NCBI GenBank assembly: GCA_031082425.1
Contig: JAVHLB010000005.1
Coordinates: 168,001-232,000 of the forward strand
DNA: 64,000 nucleotides
Origin: Candidatus Edwardsbacteria bacterium
GTDB taxonomy: Bacteria; Edwardsbacteria; AC1; EtOH8
Direction of reading: 5' to 3'
Shown: positions 39,971-48,301 of the stretch, piece by piece
Numbering within the stretch: position 1 is the stretch's first letter
Layout of the letters: the number at the start of each line of letters is the position of its first letter
The notes under the pieces: model-generated
Seen by the model: only the letters and a program-made list of their open reading frames with translations
What the model was told of the DNA's origin: nothing
Database searches by the model: none
Position numbers and translations under genes: made by a program

Positions 39971-41187
39971 CCCACCCCCTTTCCGTTCGTCCGGCAGATG
40001 ATGACCGCCTTGGTGCCGCGGCCCGGAAGCGCTGCCAAGCTCAGCCGGCCTCCGAAACAACCCAATTGCTCCCGGATGCTGAACAGGCCGAAGCCTCCGG
40101 GTTCCGCCGTTTCCCCGGCTCCTTTTTCAACCAGCCCTATCCCGTCGTCGGAGACTTCGATGGTCAGCCTCCCGCCGGAGTTTGTCAAGACGATCGAAAT
40201 GTTATCGGCCCCGGCATGTTTGATGATGTTGATCATCAGCTCGCGAACCGACCGGAACAAGGTGACCTTCAGATCTTCAGGCAGCTGCAGCTTTGGGCCG
40301 GGGCATGACAGTTCGACCGCTTTCCCGTATTTTCGGCGGGTCTGCTCGGCCAGCCACTCCAGCCCGGCCTCAAACCCCAGATCGTACAGCACCGGCGGGC
40401 TTAATTCAAAGGTCAGGTTCCTGGTGTAGCTAATGGTCTGCTCCAGCAGCATCCGGATCTCCTCCAGATCCCTTTCCGCCCCGCTGAAGACCGCGTTGCC
40501 CTCCAGGTTCTTAAGTTTCACCCGGATCATAGCCAGGGCCTGGCCGATATGGTCGTGCAGGTCGGAGGCAATGGCCCGCCTTTCCCTCTCTTCGGTCAGC
40601 GTCAACTCCGAAGCAAGTTTTTTCAGCTTCTGCTGATATCTTTTGACCGTCTGCTCCGTCCGCTTGCGCTCGGCAATTTCAGCTTTAAGTTTGAGGTTGG
40701 CATCGTTCAGCAAAGAGGTCCGTTTGACGACCTTCTCTTCCAGATGATCCAGGGCATCGTGAATAGCCTGCTGGGCCGACCTCTTCTGGTAAAAAGCATG
40801 CAGCATTTTGGCCAGCGAATCAATCAACTGCCGTTCCTCTTTGAGGAACGGTCCCTCAAATGCTGCCTTTTGCTTGATCAGATAGTAAACCTCTATCCGG
40901 CCTTTTTCCCCGCCGCCAATGCCGAAGAAGCTGGATTGTTTCCACCGGGTGGCCGCATAGTTCGGAGTGGCGAGGCTTAGATCCCCGGCCACTATCCGGG
41001 CGGCGGTATCCCGGGGGTACTGCCAGGCCGCCGGCAGTATTTTGATGAATTCCCCGAGGATATTCTCAACACTCTTCCGGTCGTTTTGCAGGATGGCCGA
41101 AGCTTTATGCAAAGCGGTCAGTTCCTTGACCCGTTCCTGAAGCTGCCATAGCAAGCGGTCCTTGATATTTGGACTGGGGTTTTTCAT
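39967..41187 (-). CDS. NarX/DesK-type sensor histidine kinase with GAF-like domain
   Basis: A 406-residue cytosolic kinase. A short leader coiled coil is followed by a GAF-like domain (about 30-160), a long coiled coil, and a HisKA_3 phosphoacceptor helix ERERRAIASDLHDHIGQALAMIRVKL (phospho-His in DLHDH, about residue 240). The HATPase domain has N box RELMINIIKHAGA, G1 VSDDGIGL and FGLFSIREQL. No membrane helix is seen, so the signal is internal or arrives through partners. It pairs with the NarL-type regulator downstream. Confidence 0.92.
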   Translation of the reverse strand: MKNPSPNIKDRLLWQLQERVKELTALHKASAILQNDRKSVENILGEFIKILPAAWQYPRDTAARIVAGDLSLATPNYAATRWKQSSFFGIGGGEKGRIEVYYLIKQKAAFEGPFLKEERQLIDSLAKMLHAFYQKRSAQQAIHDALDHLEEKVVKRTSLLNDANLKLKAEIAERKRTEQTVKRYQQKLKKLASELTLTEERERRAIASDLHDHIGQALAMIRVKLKNLEGNAVFSGAERDLEEIRMLLEQTISYTRNLTFELSPPVLYDLGFEAGLEWLAEQTRRKYGKAVELSCPGPKLQLPEDLKVTLFRSVRELMINIIKHAGADNISIVLTNSGGRLTIEVSDDGIGLVEKGAGETAEPGGFGLFSIREQLGCFGGRLSLAALPGRGTKAVIICRTNGKGVG

Positions 41188-41288
41188 ATCTGTTATCGAT
41201 CGTTATATTTGCCTAAGTTTAACCTTAATATCGCCAAAACGCAAGTTTAAATTTATTTTCTGCTCCTGTGTGGTATATAACAAAACCC

Positions 41289-41317
41289 TTGACACCCGCC
41301 GGATATTTATATATAAT
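41289..41317 (+). promoter_or_regulatory. Perfect-consensus promoter of tRNA-Gly
   Basis: TTGACA (41289-41294), 17 bases, TATAAT (41312-41317); the tRNA begins 12 bases later. Confidence 0.9.
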
Positions 41318-41328
41318 TACCGTTGATT

Positions 41329-41404
41329 GCGGGCGTAACTCAGTGGCTAGAGTGCTACCTTGCCAAGGTAGACGTCGTGGGTTCGAATCCCATCGCCCGC
41401 TCCA
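41329..41404 (+). tRNA. tRNA-Gly (anticodon GCC)
   Basis: A complete cloverleaf: acceptor GCGGGCG/CGCCCGC, D-arm, anticodon stem CTACC/GGTAG with loop TTGCCAA, T-loop GGTTCGAATCC and encoded CCA. It decodes GGC/GGU. It has its own promoter and terminator. Confidence 0.97.
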
Positions 41405-41413
41405 GTAAATATC

Positions 41414-41443
41414 AGGACAGGCTTTAAAAGCCTGTCCTTTTTT
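41414..41443 (+). terminator. Intrinsic terminator of tRNA-Gly
   Basis: AGGACAGGCTT-TAA-AAGCCTGTCCT stem followed by TTTTTT on the plus strand, 10 bases after the tRNA CCA. Confidence 0.92.
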
Positions 41444-41445
41444 AT

Positions 41446-41502
41446 TAACCTCTCCCTGCCTTACGGCTTCCCTCCCCTCGAGGGGAGGGAATATGGGCGG
41501 GG
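41446..41502. repeat. Palindromic repeat of the CCCTCTCC/GGGAGAGGG type
   Basis: AACCTCTCCCTGCC...GCTTCCCTCCCCTCGAGGGGAGGG, a diverged member of the family at 15780-15834, lying between the tRNA-Gly terminator and the tRNA-Leu fragment. Confidence 0.6.
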
Positions 41503-41507
41503 TAAAA

Positions 41508-41562
41508 AAGGCAGGACTGCTTAAGCAGTCCTGCCTTGTACTGGTACCGAGGGTCGGAATCG
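41508..41562 (-). repeat. Displaced 3' end of tRNA-Leu with its terminator (repeat copy 1)
   Basis: The segment 41524-41562 is identical over 39 bases to 42210-42248. It holds the last ~25 bases of tRNA-Leu (T-arm end through ACCA) and the first half of the following hairpin. Together with the perfect palindrome at 41508-41537 and a minus-strand T-run it is a tRNA 3' end plus terminator without the rest of the tRNA. The layout is that of an attachment-site scar. Confidence 0.8.
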
Positions 41563-41570
41563 TTTGCGTT

Positions 41571-42113
41571 TTAGTGAACCATATCGACCGTTTCATATAT
41601 CATCCTATTGCCTTTCAGGCTAAACCTCCGCCCCGATACACCGCAAAACTGGTCATACATTTCGGTATACTGCGATATATAAATGCTGTCCGCATACTCC
41701 TTATTATATGCATCAAATATCTTCACGGCTCCTTCATCTAAAAGACTTTCTAATACCAATACAGAATATTTATAAAAATTTCTTTTTTTAAATTTAGCCA
41801 AATTGACAGAATCGATCTTTTGGTCCATCAATGTTTTAATGGTATCCCTGTAACGCTTTGCAAATTTTATCCTTTCTTTATCACCTATTGTATCCGCAGA
41901 TGCAAACCTGGAAACAGCATCATAGCTCATCTTGATTTTCACCCTGATGGTTTCATAGAATAAAAAACATTGATACTCTGATGTATCAAGTGCTACTACG
42001 GCTGGCAATTTCCTCCTTGTTATCCTTCTGCTTACCGGCGCCTTTTCTTTGACATACGATGTACAACCCAAAAGCAGTAATATTGCTACTAGAGACATTG
42101 CAAACTTATTCAT
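41571..42113 (-). CDS. Putative lipoprotein, AT-rich, inside the tRNA-Leu repeat pair
   Basis: A 180-residue protein with a lipoprotein signal peptide: MNKFAMSLVAILLLLGC, lipobox LLGC17. The mature part is helical and charged (ERIKFAKRYRDTIKTLMDQKIDSVNLAKF; YADSIYISQYTEMYDQF) without a known domain. The gene is much AT-richer than all neighbours except the region around it and starts with a weak ribosome site. It lies exactly between the two 39-base direct repeats, so it is likely the cargo of a small integrated segment. Function not recognised. Confidence 0.65.
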   Translation of the reverse strand: MNKFAMSLVAILLLLGCTSYVKEKAPVSRRITRRKLPAVVALDTSEYQCFLFYETIRVKIKMSYDAVSRFASADTIGDKERIKFAKRYRDTIKTLMDQKIDSVNLAKFKKRNFYKYSVLVLESLLDEGAVKIFDAYNKEYADSIYISQYTEMYDQFCGVSGRRFSLKGNRMIYETVDMVH

Positions 42114-42192
42114 ATTCTAAATATAACAAAATTAATCCTCTATGTCAAACACTTGTTTTAAAATGAATGAATATTATAAATTTTAAATCAAA

Positions 42193-42223
42193 AAGGCAGG
42201 ATGCTTTTCAGCAGTCCTGCCTT
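42193..42223 (-). terminator. Intrinsic terminator of tRNA-Leu
   Basis: AAGGCAGGA(C)TGCT-GAAA-AGCATCCTGCCTT with one bulge, followed by TTTTTGATTT on the minus strand. It overlaps repeat copy 2 (42210-42248). Confidence 0.85.
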
Positions 42224-42248
42224 GTACTGGTACCGAGGGTCGGAATCG
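42210..42248 (-). repeat. 39-bp direct repeat copy 2 (3' end of intact tRNA-Leu plus terminator half)
   Basis: Identical to 41524-41562; separation between copies is 686 bases. It comprises the 3' terminal part of the functional tRNA-Leu. Confidence 0.9.
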
Positions 42249-42315
42249 AACCGACACGTTCTTGAGGAACGAGGGATTTTAAGTCCCTTGCGTCTACCAG
42301 TTCCGCCACCCCGGC
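42228..42315 (-). tRNA. tRNA-Leu (anticodon TAA)
   Basis: 88 bases including encoded CCA. Acceptor GCCGGGG/CCTCGGT (two G-U pairs), anticodon loop CTTAAAA giving TAA, long variable arm, T-loop GGTTCGATTCC. It decodes UUA/UUG. Its 3' end is the copy-2 repeat, so the gene has been used as a recombination target or partly duplicated. Confidence 0.95.
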
Positions 42316-42346
42316 ATTTTGTTTCGTACTCGTCTACTTGCATTTT

Positions 42347-42407
42347 GTCATACCTGCGAAAGCAGGTATCCAGTCGGAACATGGATTCCCGCCTTCGCGG
42401 GAATGAC
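42347..42407. repeat. Pair of inverted GTCAT-CCxGC palindromic repeats
   Basis: Copy at 42347-42373 (GTCATACCTGC...GCAGGTATCCAG) faces a copy at 42382-42407 (TGGATTCCCGCC...GCGGGAATGAC). The two face each other between the tRNA-Leu and tRNA-Cys genes, making a BIME-like unit. Same family as 29038, 29584 and 44809. Confidence 0.75.
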
Positions 42408-42431
42408 CCACTTTATTTATATCCATTTAAC

Positions 42432-42506
42432 TGGAGGCGGCTAGCGGGTTCGAACCGCTGAATAACGGTTTTGCAGACCGTCGCCTTACCACTTGGCTAA
42501 GCCGCC
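42432..42506 (-). tRNA. tRNA-Cys (anticodon GCA)
   Basis: 75 bases with encoded CCA: acceptor GGCGGCT/AGCCGCC, anticodon stem ACGGT/ACCGT with loop CTGCAAA, T-loop GGTTCGAACCC. It decodes UGC/UGU. Confidence 0.96.
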
Positions 42507-42571
42507 TCAAATATCAATAAGCTGATTTTACCAGTTTTCGGCCCCGCCTGTCAAGAAGATCCCTTTTCAGC

Positions 42572-43453
42572 CTAGTTCCCCAGCCGGTACTCCAGCTTGG
42601 TCCGGGAGGATCGGTTCAGATCGGACAGGGTCTCGGCGCTTTCGGTCAGCAGGTCCAATATCGACGGCCGGCGTTTCCTCTCCCTGATCACCTTGGGGGT
42701 TTCCTTGAGCCCGGCCATGGTGCCGGCCATTATCACCGCATCGTCCTGGGTTCCCAGCCGGTCAACCAGTTTAAGATTATAGGCCTGCCGGCCGGAGAAG
42801 ACCCGGCCGTCGGCAAATAGCTTTACCGAGTCCAGCGGAATGCCGCGCCCTTCCGATACCGCCTCCATGAACTGCAGGTGCACATCGTCGATCATCGACT
42901 GCAACAGGGCCCGCTCCTGGGGCGTCATCTGGCGGAATGGCGAGGCCAGATCCTTGACCGCCCCGGCTTTGATCACCTCGTAGCCGATGCCGATCTTGCG
43001 GAACAGCTCCTCCAACACGGCGTAGCTTAAAATTACCCCGATGGAGCCGGTGAGGGTGCCGGGGTTGGCCACGATGGAGTCGCAGCCGCAGGCGATATAA
43101 TACCCGCCGGAGGCCGCCACCTCACCCATGGAGCAGACCACCGGTTTTTTGGTCCGGGCGTTTCGGAGGGCCTCATATATCTCCTGGGAAGCGGCCACCC
43201 CGCCGCCCGGGGTCTCCAGCCGGACCACGATGGCCTTGACGGAGTTATTGTCGCGGTATTTCTTTATCTGCCGGACGGCGTTATCGGAGGAGACTATCGG
43301 ACCGACTATCTCCACCAGCCCCACCGATTTCCCGTAGGAAAGTTCCATATGACCTTCATTGGAGACCGCCATCACGATGGCGCCTACGAAGATGACGGCG
43401 AACATCAGCACCGCAACCGCGATCAGGGTTATGAACAGCCCTTTTTTCTTCAT
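42572..43453 (-). CDS. sppA: Signal peptide peptidase SppA (36 kDa form)
   Basis: A 293-residue single-unit SppA with an N-terminal membrane helix (about 5-30). The ClpP-like S49 domain has the catalytic Ser in GEVAASGGYYIA (about residue 115) and the catalytic Lys in GAVKDLASPF (about 168), the Ser/Lys dyad of this family. It digests cleaved signal peptides in the membrane. It is roughly half of the E. coli protein and resembles the Bacillus type. It follows ispG, with repeat DNA between. Confidence 0.93.
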   Translation of the reverse strand: MKKKGLFITLIAVAVLMFAVIFVGAIVMAVSNEGHMELSYGKSVGLVEIVGPIVSSDNAVRQIKKYRDNNSVKAIVVRLETPGGGVAASQEIYEALRNARTKKPVVCSMGEVAASGGYYIACGCDSIVANPGTLTGSIGVILSYAVLEELFRKIGIGYEVIKAGAVKDLASPFRQMTPQERALLQSMIDDVHLQFMEAVSEGRGIPLDSVKLFADGRVFSGRQAYNLKLVDRLGTQDDAVIMAGTMAGLKETPKVIRERKRRPSILDLLTESAETLSDLNRSSRTKLEYRLGN

Positions 43454-43495
43454 CGAACACTCCTGATTAACAATCCGAATATACCGGAGTTCATA

Positions 43496-43571
43496 GGACG
43501 CAGATTTTCGCAGATTCCCGCTGTTTTATTTATTGTAATAAGATCCCGGAAATCAGCGTTTATCAGCGTCC
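43496..43571. repeat. Imperfect terminal-inverted-repeat element (76 bp)
   Basis: Ends GGACGCAGATTTTCGCAGAT and, inverted, GGACGCTGATAAACGCTGAT, with about 35 bases between. The 20-base ends match at most positions. It occupies the gap between ispG and sppA and resembles widely dispersed GGACGC(A/T)GAT non-coding elements. Confidence 0.65.
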
Positions 43572-43579
43572 AAAATAAT

Positions 43580-44656
43580 TCATTTCATTTTTTTGGCTAA
43601 CGTCACCAACTGGCTCACCATGTCCTTCTCTTTGACCTTGGAGATGATCTTGCCCTTTTGGAACAGCAGGCCCAATCCGTCTCCGCCGGCGATCCCCAGG
43701 TCGGCCTCCCGGGCCTCGCCCGGCCCGTTGACCGCACAGCCCATCACCGCTATCTTCAGCGGTTTCTTTATCCCGGCTATTCTCCGCTCCACCTGAGCGG
43801 CGATCCCGGCCACGTCTATTTTGCAGCGGCCGCAGGTGGGACAGGCATGGACCACCGGGCCAAAGGTCCCCAGCCCCAATGACTGAACGATCTCCCGGGC
43901 CACCGGGATCTCCTTGACCGGATCCCCGGACAGCGACACCCGGATGGTGTCACCGATGCCCTCGGCCAAAATGGTTCCCATGCCCACCGCCGAGCGGATG
44001 GCCCCGGCGGCCGGGGTCCCGGCCTCGGTGATGCCAAGATGCAGAGGATAGGGAACCATGGGGGAAATTTTCCTATAAGCCTCGATGGTCATGGGCACAT
44101 CCGAGCCTTTGAGGGAGATCACGATATCGTCAAACCCCAGGTCCTCCAGTATCCGGGCGTGCCGCAGGGCGCTGTCCACCATGCCCCGGGCGGTGGGATG
44201 GCCGTCCCGGGCCAGAATATCCTTCTCCAGCGAGCCGGCGTTGACCCCGATGCGGATGGGAACCTTTTTGCCGGCCGCAGCCTTGACCACCTGTCTGATC
44301 TTATCTTTGGAGCCGATATTTCCTGGGTTGATCCGCAGTTTGTCCACCCCGGCATCCAGGGCGATCAGGGCCAGGCGGTGATCAAAGTGGATATCGGCCA
44401 CCAGCGGCATCTTTGTCCCCTGCCGGATACGGACCAGGGCGGTGGCAGACTTTTTATCCGGCACCGCCAGGCGGACGATCTGACACCCGGCCTTCTCCAG
44501 TTTTTTGATCTGGGCCAATGTGGCCTTAACATCGCAGGGGTCGGTGTTGGTCATGGACTGGATGGACACCGGGGCGTTGCCGCCGATGGCCAGATTCCCC
44601 ACCTTGACCGGCTGGGATCTCCGGCGGGGATAAGTATTTTGTGTCTTTTCCGGCAT
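43580..44656 (-). CDS. ispG: 4-hydroxy-3-methylbut-2-enyl-diphosphate synthase (IspG)
   Basis: A 358-residue single-domain-plus-Fe-S IspG of the MEP isoprenoid pathway. TIM-barrel motifs: SIQSMTNTDPCDVKATLAQI, PLVADIHFDHRLALIALDAG, LRINPGNIG. The C-terminal Fe-S domain has CPTCGRCKID, giving the CxxC pair (plus a later Cys in MGCAVNGPGEAREADLGIAGG) for the 4Fe-4S cluster. It makes HMBPP from MEcPP; the next step enzyme IspH is also in the window (46794-47669). Confidence 0.96.
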   Translation of the reverse strand: MPEKTQNTYPRRRSQPVKVGNLAIGGNAPVSIQSMTNTDPCDVKATLAQIKKLEKAGCQIVRLAVPDKKSATALVRIRQGTKMPLVADIHFDHRLALIALDAGVDKLRINPGNIGSKDKIRQVVKAAAGKKVPIRIGVNAGSLEKDILARDGHPTARGMVDSALRHARILEDLGFDDIVISLKGSDVPMTIEAYRKISPMVPYPLHLGITEAGTPAAGAIRSAVGMGTILAEGIGDTIRVSLSGDPVKEIPVAREIVQSLGLGTFGPVVHACPTCGRCKIDVAGIAAQVERRIAGIKKPLKIAVMGCAVNGPGEAREADLGIAGGDGLGLLFQKGKIISKVKEKDMVSQLVTLAKKMK

Positions 44657-44704
44657 TTGGGGTATTATCGCAAATAGTCAGGGAAAATGCAAGAGGGGAA
44701 TAAA

Positions 44705-44895
44705 ATTCCCCCTCCGCATCGGAGGGGGTTGGGGGCGGTCAACCAGCCGGGCATGCAGGTAGGGTGGGTTTCAAATCCTCTCCTACAATATTGGGCCCGG
44801 CACGGGCATGGATTCCCGCCTTCGCAGGAATGACACGGAAGACAGGAATAAATAAAACCCCCTTCCCTCGTGGGGAAGGGGGTTGGGGGTTAGGT
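44705..44895. repeat. Cluster of three palindromic repeats after ispG/rpsA
   Basis: 44705-44742: CCCCCTCCGCATCGGAGGGGG element. 44809-44834: TGGATTCCCGCC...CAGGAATGACA, family of 29584-29610. 44856-44895: CCCCCTTCCCTCGTGGGGAAGGGGG element next to the rpsA stop. Nothing coding is seen in this stretch (44657-44899). Confidence 0.7.
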
Positions 44896-44899
44896 CTGT

Positions 44900-46690
44900 T
44901 TACGCGGTGGCCTCGGGCTTTTCTTCCCCACCCTTTTCGTCTTCTTTCTTCTCTTCCTTCTTGCCTTTGATGGCCTGGTTCAAGGCATCGCCGAAGGCCG
45001 TGCCGGTCGAAGACTGTTCGGCCTTAAGGTAAGGCTTGATCTCCCCGGACTCCTGCTCGGCCTTGAGGATCTTCTGGGACAGGGCTATCCGGCGGTTGGA
45101 GGAGTCGATCTCGATGATCTTGAGGTCCAGCTCCTCGCCGCCCTTGAAGGTCTCGGCCAGCTTGTCCTCGGTGATCCCCTCCAGCTCGGAGACCGGCACG
45201 AATCCCTCGAAGCCGTGATCCATGTCAACCAGCAGGCCCCGCTCCAGCGGGCGGTTGACCTTGCACTTGAGGTCCTGCCCGATGGAGAACTTGCTGCCGA
45301 TGTCGGCCCAGGGATCGTCCTCCAGCTGTTTGATGCCCAGGGAGATCCGGCGGTTGTCCTTGTCTATGTTGGTTACCATGATGTCGATGCTGTCGCCCTT
45401 CTTGACCACCTCGCTGGGATGCTTGATGCGCTTGGTCCAGGAGATGTCGGAGATGTGGATCAGACCGTCGATGCCCTCATCCAGCTCCACGAACACCCCG
45501 AAATTGGTGATGTTGCGGACCTTGCCGCTGACCTTGCAGCCGATGGGATATCTCTGCTCGATGGTGTCCCAGGGATCCGGCTCCAGCTGGCGCAGACCCA
45601 AAGATATCTTCTGCTCGTTCTTGTCTATCTTCAGCACCACCGCGTCCACCTCGGCCCCGATGGAGACCAGTTTGGAGGGATGCTTGACCTGCTTGGTCCA
45701 GGACATCTCGGAGATGTGGATCAAACCCTCCACCCCCTTCTCCAGCTCGATGAAGGCCCCGTAATCCACGATGGATACGATCTTGCCCTTGATGGTGGCC
45801 CCCACCGGGAACTTGGTCTCGATATCCTCCCAGGGATGCGGGGTCAGCTGCTTGAGGCCCAGGGAGACCCGGGATTTCTCGCGGTCGTATTCCAGGATCT
45901 TGACCTTGAGCCGTTCGCCCAGCTTGACCAGCTCCGAGGGGTGGTTGATGCGGCCCCAGGACATGTCGGTGATGTGCAGCAGGCCGTCCAGCCCGCCCAG
46001 GTCGATGAACACCCCGAAGTCGGTGATGTTCTTGACGATGCCCTCGCGCAGCTGTCCCTTGTCGATCTCGGCCAGGATGGCGGTGCGCAGCTTGTCGCGC
46101 TCGGCGTCCAGCACCGCCCGGCGGGAGACCACTATGTTGCGGCGTTTCTTGTTGATCTTGACGATCTTCAGGGGGACAAATTGGCCTAGCAGGCTGTCCA
46201 TGGTCTCCAGCGGCCGCAGGCCTATCTGGGAACCGGGCAGGAAGGCATCCACCCCCATCAGGTCCACTATCAGGCCGCCCTTGATCCGCTTGACCACCTT
46301 GCCCTCGATCTGCGATTCGTTGTCCAGATACTCCTTGGCCTTGTCCCACACCCGGATGAAATCGGCCTTGGATTTGGAGAGCACCATCTGGCCCTCCTCG
46401 TTCTCCATCGTCTCCAGGTAAAGATCCAGCACGTCGCCCGGCTTGATGGACTCCGGATCCGACAGCTCCATCAGGGGAACGATCCCCTCTGATTTAAGAC
46501 CCACGTCCACCATCACCGAGTCCCCGCTGATGCGGAGGACCCTGCCGGTGATGATCTCGCCCTCCTCGAATGTTTTCTGATGGAAATACTCATCCAGCAG
46601 GGCCCTGAATTCACCCGAATCCTGGGATTCCTCCTCCGTCAGGAACTCGTCCTTCTCGTCCTCCGGACGAAGCTTTTTGGTTTTGACCAT
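44900..46690 (-). CDS. rpsA: 30S ribosomal protein S1
   Basis: A 596-residue protein with six S1/OB repeats. The later four are nearly regular (for example GMVVSKVDYGAFIELEKGVEGLIHISEMSW-like blocks at about 290, 375 and 460). The first two repeats are the ribosome-binding ones. The last 60 residues are a low-complexity acidic/basic tail (GKKEEKKEDEKGGEEKPEATA). S1 binds mRNA on the 30S subunit. The gene follows ispH, an arrangement seen in several phyla; cmk, plsC and ispH precede it. Confidence 0.96.
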   Translation of the reverse strand: MVKTKKLRPEDEKDEFLTEEESQDSGEFRALLDEYFHQKTFEEGEIITGRVLRISGDSVMVDVGLKSEGIVPLMELSDPESIKPGDVLDLYLETMENEEGQMVLSKSKADFIRVWDKAKEYLDNESQIEGKVVKRIKGGLIVDLMGVDAFLPGSQIGLRPLETMDSLLGQFVPLKIVKINKKRRNIVVSRRAVLDAERDKLRTAILAEIDKGQLREGIVKNITDFGVFIDLGGLDGLLHITDMSWGRINHPSELVKLGERLKVKILEYDREKSRVSLGLKQLTPHPWEDIETKFPVGATIKGKIVSIVDYGAFIELEKGVEGLIHISEMSWTKQVKHPSKLVSIGAEVDAVVLKIDKNEQKISLGLRQLEPDPWDTIEQRYPIGCKVSGKVRNITNFGVFVELDEGIDGLIHISDISWTKRIKHPSEVVKKGDSIDIMVTNIDKDNRRISLGIKQLEDDPWADIGSKFSIGQDLKCKVNRPLERGLLVDMDHGFEGFVPVSELEGITEDKLAETFKGGEELDLKIIEIDSSNRRIALSQKILKAEQESGEIKPYLKAEQSSTGTAFGDALNQAIKGKKEEKKEDEKGGEEKPEATA

Positions 46691-46793
46691 GTTTTGTGTT
46701 ACTCCTTTTGGTATAGAATAGGCCGACCAATGCCAGCCTTGAAATTTTCACTTTTGCCCGCAAAACGCGCGAAAAACTATAAACCTCTTAACC

Positions 46794-47669
46794 CTATTGA
46801 ACTTTTTGAACCTTTAAACCCTTCACAGGTTTCTCTTTCTTGGCCGTGATGTCCCTTATCCTGCTGACCACCTTCCGCACCAGGGCGTCTGGGGTGGAGG
46901 CCCCGGCGGTGACGCCCACCAGTCCGGCTTTGGAGAACCATCGGGCTTTCAGCTCGTCCTCGGTCTCCACATGGTAGGTGGGCTTTCCCACCTTGCGGCA
47001 CATTTCGGCCAGCCGGGAGGTGTTGGCCGAGTTCCGGCCGCCCACCACGATCATCAGATCCGAGCGCTTGGCCAGCTGCATGGTATCCTGCTGGCGCACC
47101 TGGGTGGCCCGGCAGATGGTGTTTATCAGGTGGATGTCGTTGGTCTTGGACCCCAGGTACTTTAGGGCCTTTACGAAATCGTCGGTGGACAGGGTGGTCT
47201 GGGCCAGCACCCCTATCCGCGGCCCCACCTTGACCGATTTGTGGTTGAAGACCATCGAATCCCGCCCGGCGTAGCCCTTGAGGGCTATCACCTCGGGGTG
47301 CTCCTTCTCGCCGATGATGATCACCTGTCGTTTTTCGTCCCGCAGGCAGGCCGCCGCCTTCTGGGCCTTGGTGACGAAGGGGCAGGTGGCATCAATGATG
47401 GTCAGGCCCTTTTTGGCTCTCAGCTGCTGCAGCACCCGGGGATGCACCCCGTGGGAGCGGATGATCAGGACGCCGTTTTTTACCCGGGACGGCTTTTCTA
47501 TGGCCTTGACCCCCCAGCTCTCCAGATCCTTCACCACCTGGGGATTATGGATGATGGGCCCCAGGGTGCAGACCGCCTGCCGGCTCTTGGCCGCGGTCTC
47601 GTAAGCCAGCTTGACCGCCCGCTTGACCCCGAAACAGAAACCGGCCCTTTTGGCAACCTCTATCTTCAT
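46794..47669 (-). CDS. ispH: 4-hydroxy-3-methylbut-2-enyl diphosphate reductase (IspH)
   Basis: A 291-residue enzyme with the three conserved Cys of the 4Fe-4S site: KRAGFCFGVKRAVKLA (Cys12), IIDATCPFVTKAQK (about 95) and TICRATQVRQQ (about 187). The conserved SGASTPD-like motif is TAGASTPDALV. It performs the last step of the MEP pathway. Its ATG overlaps the plsC stop (ATGA), forming a cmk-plsC-ispH-rpsA operon. Confidence 0.96.
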   Translation of the reverse strand: MKIEVAKRAGFCFGVKRAVKLAYETAAKSRQAVCTLGPIIHNPQVVKDLESWGVKAIEKPSRVKNGVLIIRSHGVHPRVLQQLRAKKGLTIIDATCPFVTKAQKAAACLRDEKRQVIIIGEKEHPEVIALKGYAGRDSMVFNHKSVKVGPRIGVLAQTTLSTDDFVKALKYLGSKTNDIHLINTICRATQVRQQDTMQLAKRSDLMIVVGGRNSANTSRLAEMCRKVGKPTYHVETEDELKARWFSKAGLVGVTAGASTPDALVRKVVSRIRDITAKKEKPVKGLKVQKVQ

Positions 47670-48301
47670 CGGCCCTCTTTCAGCCGGATTATCCGGTCCA
47701 TCACCAGCTGGCTGATCTGCTGGTGCCCCTCCCTGCTGTCGGGATACTTTGCTATCTCGGCGGCGGTGATGGGCGGGCCGAACCTGGCCAGCAGTTCATA
47801 CCGCCCCTTAAGCAGGTGGGACAGCTTCCGGTTGGTGCCCTGGATGTAAGCCGGCACCACCGGGGCCAGGCTGCGCCTGGCTATCAGACCCACCCCGGAT
47901 TTGGCCGGCAGGAAATTTTCGGTGCGGCTGCGGGTGCCCTCGGGAAACATCACCACCGCCCAGCCCTGCTCCAGCTTCTTCAGGATCAGCTTGATGGCCG
48001 CCGCATCCCCGCCCTGGCGCCGGAGCGGCATGGCGTTCAGGGATGTTATCAGCCAGCGGAGCAGGAAGAATCGGAACAATTCCTGCTTGGCCACAAAGGT
48101 CACCTCCCGGGGGGCGGCGGTGCCCAGAAACGGAGGATCGACCAGGGCGATGTGGTTGGAGGCGATTATGCAGCCCCCTTGGAGCGGAACATGCTCCCAG
48201 CCGGTGACCCGGCGTCCCAAAAAATGCCTCAGCCCGAAATTCAGACTGTGCCAGACCATCCGGTAGAAGCGGGAATTAAAAGCCCGGCTGTCCCATATCA
48301 T
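47666..48301 (-). CDS. plsC: 1-acyl-glycerol-3-phosphate acyltransferase (PlsC-like)
   Basis: A 211-residue acyltransferase with the NHxxxxD block (ASNHIALVDPPF, about 48-59) and the FPEGTRS substrate motif (about 120). Third and fourth motifs (VPAYIQGTN region) also fit. It acylates lysophosphatidic acid in phospholipid synthesis. It is coupled by 4-base overlaps to cmk upstream and ispH downstream, as is common for cmk-plsC. Confidence 0.93.
   Translation of the reverse strand: MIWDSRAFNSRFYRMVWHSLNFGLRHFLGRRVTGWEHVPLQGGCIIASNHIALVDPPFLGTAAPREVTFVAKQELFRFFLLRWLITSLNAMPLRRQGGDAAAIKLILKKLEQGWAVVMFPEGTRSRTENFLPAKSGVGLIARRSLAPVVPAYIQGTNRKLSHLLKGRYELLARFGPPITAAEIAKYPDSREGHQQISQLVMDRIIRLKEGR

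Noticed and set aside
41225..41596. 123-codon minus-strand frame across the tRNA-Gly gene
   Set aside because: It reads the antisense of the tRNA (GRWDSNPRRLPWQ-type peptide), a well-known spurious ORF over tRNA genes, and has no ribosome site.
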